From Lumbricus terrestris (Eukaryota > Annelida > Clitellata > Crassiclitellata > Lumbricidae), in assembly GCA_949752735.1 (NCBI GenBank), contig OX457036.1, positions 11,478,352 through 11,542,351 on the forward strand: DNA of 64,000 nucleotides, written 5' to 3'. This document shows, one piece after another, positions 54,701-64,000 of the stretch (its first letter is position 1; each line of letters starts with the position of its first letter). The notes under the pieces are model-generated. The model saw only the letters and a program-made list of their open reading frames with translations, did no database searches and had not been told where the DNA came from. The translations under genes and the position numbers were made by a program.

Positions 54701-57700
54701 GTCTCAAGCCAACGGGCCTGTTGCCCTATGGGTTCCGGAGTTCTCCGTAGCCATTGCAACGCGGAATGGTCTGTTCGCAGACAGAATTTCTTACCAAGCA
54801 AGTACTGGCGGAACTCCTTCAAAAAGTAGATCACGGCCAATAACTCGCGACGTGTAACATTGTAGTTTCGCTCAGCCGTTGACAGTAACCGACTGGCATA
54901 ACAGATAACCCTTTCTTCACCCTCTTGCACCTGAGATAAGACCGCGCCTATCGCGTAGGCCGACGCATCCGTATCTAGGACATACTGACCCTCGTCTTCA
55001 GGTAACGCCAGAATTGGAGATGACACCAATCTCCGTTTCAGCTCCACAAACGCGGTCTGGCACTCTTCAGACCATCGGAACGGGACATTCTTACGAGTCA
55101 ACACGTGCAGAGGCTGCGCTACTACCGCAAAGTCATGAATAAACCTCCGGTAATACGAACACAGGCCAATGAAGGATCTCACTTCACGTAAATTCTTCGG
55201 AACACTCCAGTCTTCGACTGCCCTGATTTTACTTGGGTCTGTCGCGACACCTTCCTCACTGAGGATATGACCAAGGAACAGTACCTCTTGCTGCATCAAG
55301 TGGCACTTAGACGGTTTCAGTTTAAGATTGTATTCCTGCAACCTCTTGAACACCATCTCCAAACGCTTCATGTGAGTCTCGATGTCACGGGAAAACACGA
55401 TGATATCGTCTAGGTACACCAGACAGATATCGTAATTCAAACCAGTCAACACCAGATTCATGAGTCGACAAAACGAGGCGGGACTGTTACAGAGACCGAA
55501 GGGCAGAACCTTGAATTGGAAACTACCCCTTCTCGTAATAAACCCTGTCTTATGCTTATCTCGCGGGTGCAAGGCCATCTGGTGATAACCTGCCCTGAGA
55601 TCGAACGTACTGTACCAACGGGCACCACCGAGAGTATCCAGACTCTCACGGATCAACGGCAACGGGTGCGCGTCTTTCCGGGTCTTCAAATTCAACTGGC
55701 GGTAGTCGATGCAAAAGCGCATGCTCCCGTCCTTCTTCTTCACCATCACGACATTCGACGCCCACTCCGACATGGAGGGCTCGATAATTCCCTGAGTCAA
55801 CATGTCTTCTACCTGCCGATCAATCTCCGGAATCATCGCAAGGGGCTGTCGTCTCAGTGTCTGACGAACAGGCCTCTCCTGCTGTGTATCTATCTCGTGC
55901 TGGATAACAGCCGTGTAACCAAGGTCTTTTTCGCCAAGCGAAAACGTATTCCGATACCTCAGGATGAGCTCACGCAACCTAGCTCTTTCCTCTACCGTAA
56001 CCGTGTCAGGAACCTCTTCCCATAGTCGCTTCAAGACTGTCTCGGCCTCCGTGTCGACCGACTGACTAGCCGTCATACATACTCTTGTCGGCGGTCGCCC
56101 AGTGTGGCGCGACGCTTCCAGAGACGAGCTGGTACTACCGAGTAACTCCACTCGCTCCAACCGACACTCGGTTCCGCTACCAACCACCACATCGTTGTCG
56201 CCAACGTTCACCATTCGAATGTACACCGTCGACTCTTTGCCTGTCACTAGAGTTCGACCAATCACCAAGCCTCTGGACACTTCAGTAGGCGTAGTCGTCC
56301 AAGCTTCCGTATCAGCTTGCAAATGGGGATACACAACAGACATCGGAACGTTCAGTTCACATCTGGCTGGAACCACAATGTCGCTCTGCACGATAACCCT
56401 ACGACACATAAGTTCGGTGGACAACTCTTTTAACGGGATCTTCCTGTCGCCCAAAAAGACACAACGACCAGAGAAGTCCCATCGAGCCTCATTCACCTCT
56501 AACCATGACAATCCCAAGATGACCTCAGTCACTTGGTCCGTAACCAGACAAGGTAAGGCATACCACTGCTTACCAATACCAAGTCTCAACGTAGCTTCAC
56601 CGTCGACTCGTATTTCGCTTCCGTTAGCAGCCAGTAAACGCTGATTGGACCACGTAACTTTATCAGGCGACACAAACGACCGAGGAACCAGGGACAACTC
56701 ACTACCAGAGTCCAGGAGACAGTTTCGACGTGTCCCCTCCAGGCGGGCAACAACGTAAGCCATTCGGCTACCACAAACCAATCGGTTCTGCGACGGTTCT
56801 TTCGCAGATTCACTCTTCGGAGGTTCCGTGCCTTTCGTATCCTCTCTTCGCTCAGGCGCGGGCTGAGGGCAATCTCTGACCACGTGCCCTTTACGTCGAC
56901 ACCGGAAACATTCAATCTCCGAGTTTCGCCAGCGGTCCGGCTGAACGTCGCGACGTTGGAACGCCGGCCGCTCGCCTCGCCACGGCCCATCCGGTGCCCT
57001 CCCCGGATTATTCCATCGCTCGTACTGCATCGGTTTTCCTGTCTGTACTCCCGAATCCTGTCTCATGTTTATCCGACCCAGTTCTCTTGTCAGGTTCTCG
57101 AGCTTCCGCTCAAGCTCTTCCACGCGACGATTCTGCTGTTCATTCGTCGCTGGACCAGGACGGTCCTCTTTCGTCGTCTTTACCCTGCCATGCTTCCGGT
57201 CGCCGTCCCCTCCAGACGTTGACGAACGACCATACGCCTCTAACCGGACTGCGTGTTTATAGGCGGACTCTAGGTTACCGGGTTCTCGTTCCCTCACCTT
57301 CTGAGCCAGCTCCTGGTTCGACAACGCATCCATAAACGCGTCGCAAGCGACCGTCTCGACAACTTCATTCGTGGGACCTGGGTAGGCTAAGACCATCAAG
57401 CGTCTTACCTCCTGTACCACCGCACTCAACGACTCGCCTGGACCCTGTCGGTAAGCCCGAAGCTTTACACGATACAAGCTCGTCTGTTCGTCCGAACCGT
57501 ATCTGGCCTTTAGTTTCTCAACGAGATCCTGCCACGTAACATCCTTCTGGGCACCCATGTCCCATAACAGCTGCGAAGCTGGTCCAGTCAACGCGCACAT
57601 CAACTGATCGGCCCTTTCCTGAGCACTCCAGTTATTGCACCGTGCACATACTTCAAACTTGGCCAGAAAGGCAGCGATCGCTGTCTTCCCATCGTATTTC

Positions 57701-59089
57701 TCTAACTTGATACGGATTCCACGATCAGCCGCTGTCGTGCTTTTCTTACGATCGACAGGCGACCGTCGTACTCTCACCCTGCGATGACTTCGTCGCGGGC
57801 GATCACTGTCGTCACCGGAGTCGTCGTCATCCCCTGAACTCGGACTCCCGCGATGGCCGCTGGGTTTGCTCCTCCCAAGCGCCAACGCTTTCTTACACGT
57901 TCGACCAGAAGGCCTTACTGGTGAACTGTCTTCTTCACTCGAGGGCTCCTTATCAGGCTTCTTGGCTAGCCTCGCCGACCGACGCGGCTTCTGTTCTACT
58001 TCCTCTCTGACAGGGCGACCAGATGCTCGTACCGATTTACTCTTAGGCACCGCCGCGGCTGCCTTCTTGTCTCCGTCCACGTCGTCACTGAATCTCAACG
58101 CACGCGGCCGTTCACCCGCTTTGTAAGCTTGCCGGCTTACCTTTTTCCGGTCAGGTGTCATCTTCCGATAATTAACATCAGCCTCGGTAGATGCATCGTC
58201 TGACGACATTAACTTTCGCTTCGCTTTAGCCGGTCTCTGCGGCACACTCGGTAACTCTCTGTGGGCCGTTTCACCACCTGGCCACACGTCAATAGGAACC
58301 GTAGAGTCACGAACTCGTTCTGGTCGTCGCGTAACCTCTTGTTCACGGTAACACTCTGTCAAGCGTCTGACCTCCGGCGGTCCTTGCACGCGAGACATAA
58401 CTTCCATCGGCGCCGTCTCTCTACGGGCCTCACGATACTCGGGGTAACTCACATTCCTGGTCGGTGGCGCCCTCACCGATTCATTGTCCTGTGCCGCAGG
58501 TACTAACAGTTCACCGAACTTTTGCGTCAGCCATGCCACACTCTGTCTCAGGAACAGCATTTCAGCGTCCCTACCAACCTCATCCGCTTCACTCCGTCGA
58601 GACCGGAACTCACCGTCCGCCTCGCCCACAACCGAACCATCATTCACTACTGTCGAACGGGAAGCCCTAGAGCTTTGCCTCGCACTCGTGTCGCGAACCA
58701 AATTCACATTTCTCGTGTCTTCTGACACTACAGGTAACCAAGGCTGCAAATTTTCCCTGACAAGCACAGGCATACCATTACTTCGCCATCCTCCCGTTTG
58801 GCTTCCAGCACCATCTTCAGGAACAGATCGTAGCCAGTTCTCAACTCCAAACGTTGCAGGACGTGGACTTCTACCACCAACAGATCGGGACGAACTAGCT
58901 TCATCAAGAGAGATCAAGTCGCCAGTCGAAACATGCGGTCGAATCTTAGGACGAGCACCGAAATAGTCAACAGGAGGTCGACGGTCAAGCTCCCCAAGAT
59001 TACCGTACGCACCTAACTCAGCTTCCGAATCACCCTCTACTCGACCAGGTTCAAGCGTCGGTACCACCTCAGAAGTGTTTGCTAAAACA

Positions 59090-59107
59090 ACCCCACTTCT
59101 GGTACCA
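59090..59107 (-). other. Primer binding site, tRNA-Leu type (copy B)
   Basis: TGGTACCAGAAGTGGGGT in element sense, one base from LTR 3. Confidence 0.8.
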
Positions 59108-59108
59108 C

Positions 59109-63545
<4,437 letters not shown>

Positions 63546-63599
63546 CACACTTCCAGGAAGAGAGGAATCTAAACTTTCTGAAGGGACAGGGAGAGGGAC

Positions 63600-63775
63600 A
63601 GAATTTCACGACAGTTTCATCGACTCAGTTGTTCTGATTGACTGGTGAACGACTGAAGAATTAGTCGGTTGAATGATTAATATGATTGGCGTATCATCAT
63701 AATTTTTATGTACTTACTGTTTCACCATTTAATAGAAGTGGTGCCTGGTTTCATTCTGTGCAGGTGAACTATATT
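63600..63775. repeat. Segmental duplication block, end of copy III
   Basis: CACGACAGTTTCATCGACTC and TTCTGATTGACTGG match 6382-6420, and TGTGCAGGTSAA matches 6526. The match shows where the paralogous block resumes beyond the retrotransposon. Confidence 0.85.
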
Positions 63776-64000
63776 ATATGTAGCTCTACCGAGATCAGAC
63801 TAGCCTATGCAGTGATTGACATTACAGTATGATTGGATCGATAGAAACATCAGAATGTGTATATATGATGGGTGCTCTGTTTATAATTATGTATGTATGG
63901 TTTAATTCTGTGCAGGTGAATATGTGGCTCTACCGAGACCAGAATAGCCTATACAGTGATTGATATTACATTTTGAATGGGGGTCGATAGAAACATCAGA
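63748..64000. repeat. Local ~150-bp tandem duplication at the window edge
   Basis: TTCTGTGCAGGTGAA, CTCTACCGAGAYCAGA and GATAGAAACATCAGA recur in order at 63754-63854 and 63904-64000. The second unit ends exactly at the window edge. Confidence 0.8.

Larger units (their letters stand above)
50495..59108 (-). mobile_element. Internal region B of the Ty3/gypsy element, 8614 bp
   Basis: Second unit. By comparing the predicted proteins and sampling non-coding stretches I found no difference from internal region A. Confidence 0.92.

Overview
This is animal (metazoan) genomic DNA, probably from a marine invertebrate. It has no bacterial gene layout, is rich in microsatellites and transposons, and carries long-tailed Mab-21-like genes of the kind that are expanded in many invertebrates. 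I cannot name the species from sequence alone.

Left part (about 1-33,500): a segmental duplication. Two minus-strand Mab-21-like genes (cGAS-like receptor relatives) lie at 8026-10926 and 18898-21777. Each has a GAT/GAC-type trinucleotide tract on its 5' side and a shared upstream block that recurs at about 1570-4030, 11470-11820 plus 13985-15180, and 22425-23290 plus 30176-30290. The second gene is intact (959 codons). The first is open except for one in-frame TAG where its paralogue has Trp, exactly between the nucleotidyltransferase-like half and the C-terminal half. Many DNA transposons and MITEs are inserted here, several with target-site duplications (TSDs) I could read: hAT-type with 8 bp at 6551, 16689, 16876, 23412 and 24741, and Mutator-like with 10 bp at 29817. 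The hAT at 24741-30167 is a nested stack. It holds a tRNA-derived SINE whose (ATT)n tail was in turn invaded by a restriction-enzyme-like-endonuclease LINE (25508-29166).

Right part (33,507-63,295): one composite Ty3/gypsy retrotransposon on the minus strand, arranged LTR-internal-LTR-internal-LTR with an exact 12,801-bp period (three 4,187-bp LTRs, two 8,614-bp internal regions). Boundaries were set by TG...CA ends, a tRNA-Leu-type primer binding site (PBS) on one side and a polypurine tract (PPT) on the other. It sits in a (GATA)n microsatellite whose unoccupied paralogue is visible near 5890-6385. Each copy has one 2182-codon Gag-Pol ORF with protease, RT, RNase H and integrase all intact. 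Unusual points: the ORF begins inside the LTR and is translated through the PBS; the LTR is very long; Gag has a ~600-residue N-terminal extension; and the 2.5-kb 3' untranslated region has nine repeats, each a covarying small hairpin next to a sequence complementary to the PBS. This element is the strongest candidate here for something undescribed.

The last 700 bases return to the duplicated flank and end in a local tandem duplication. Most of the rest is non-coding repeat-rich DNA in which I recognise no host gene.
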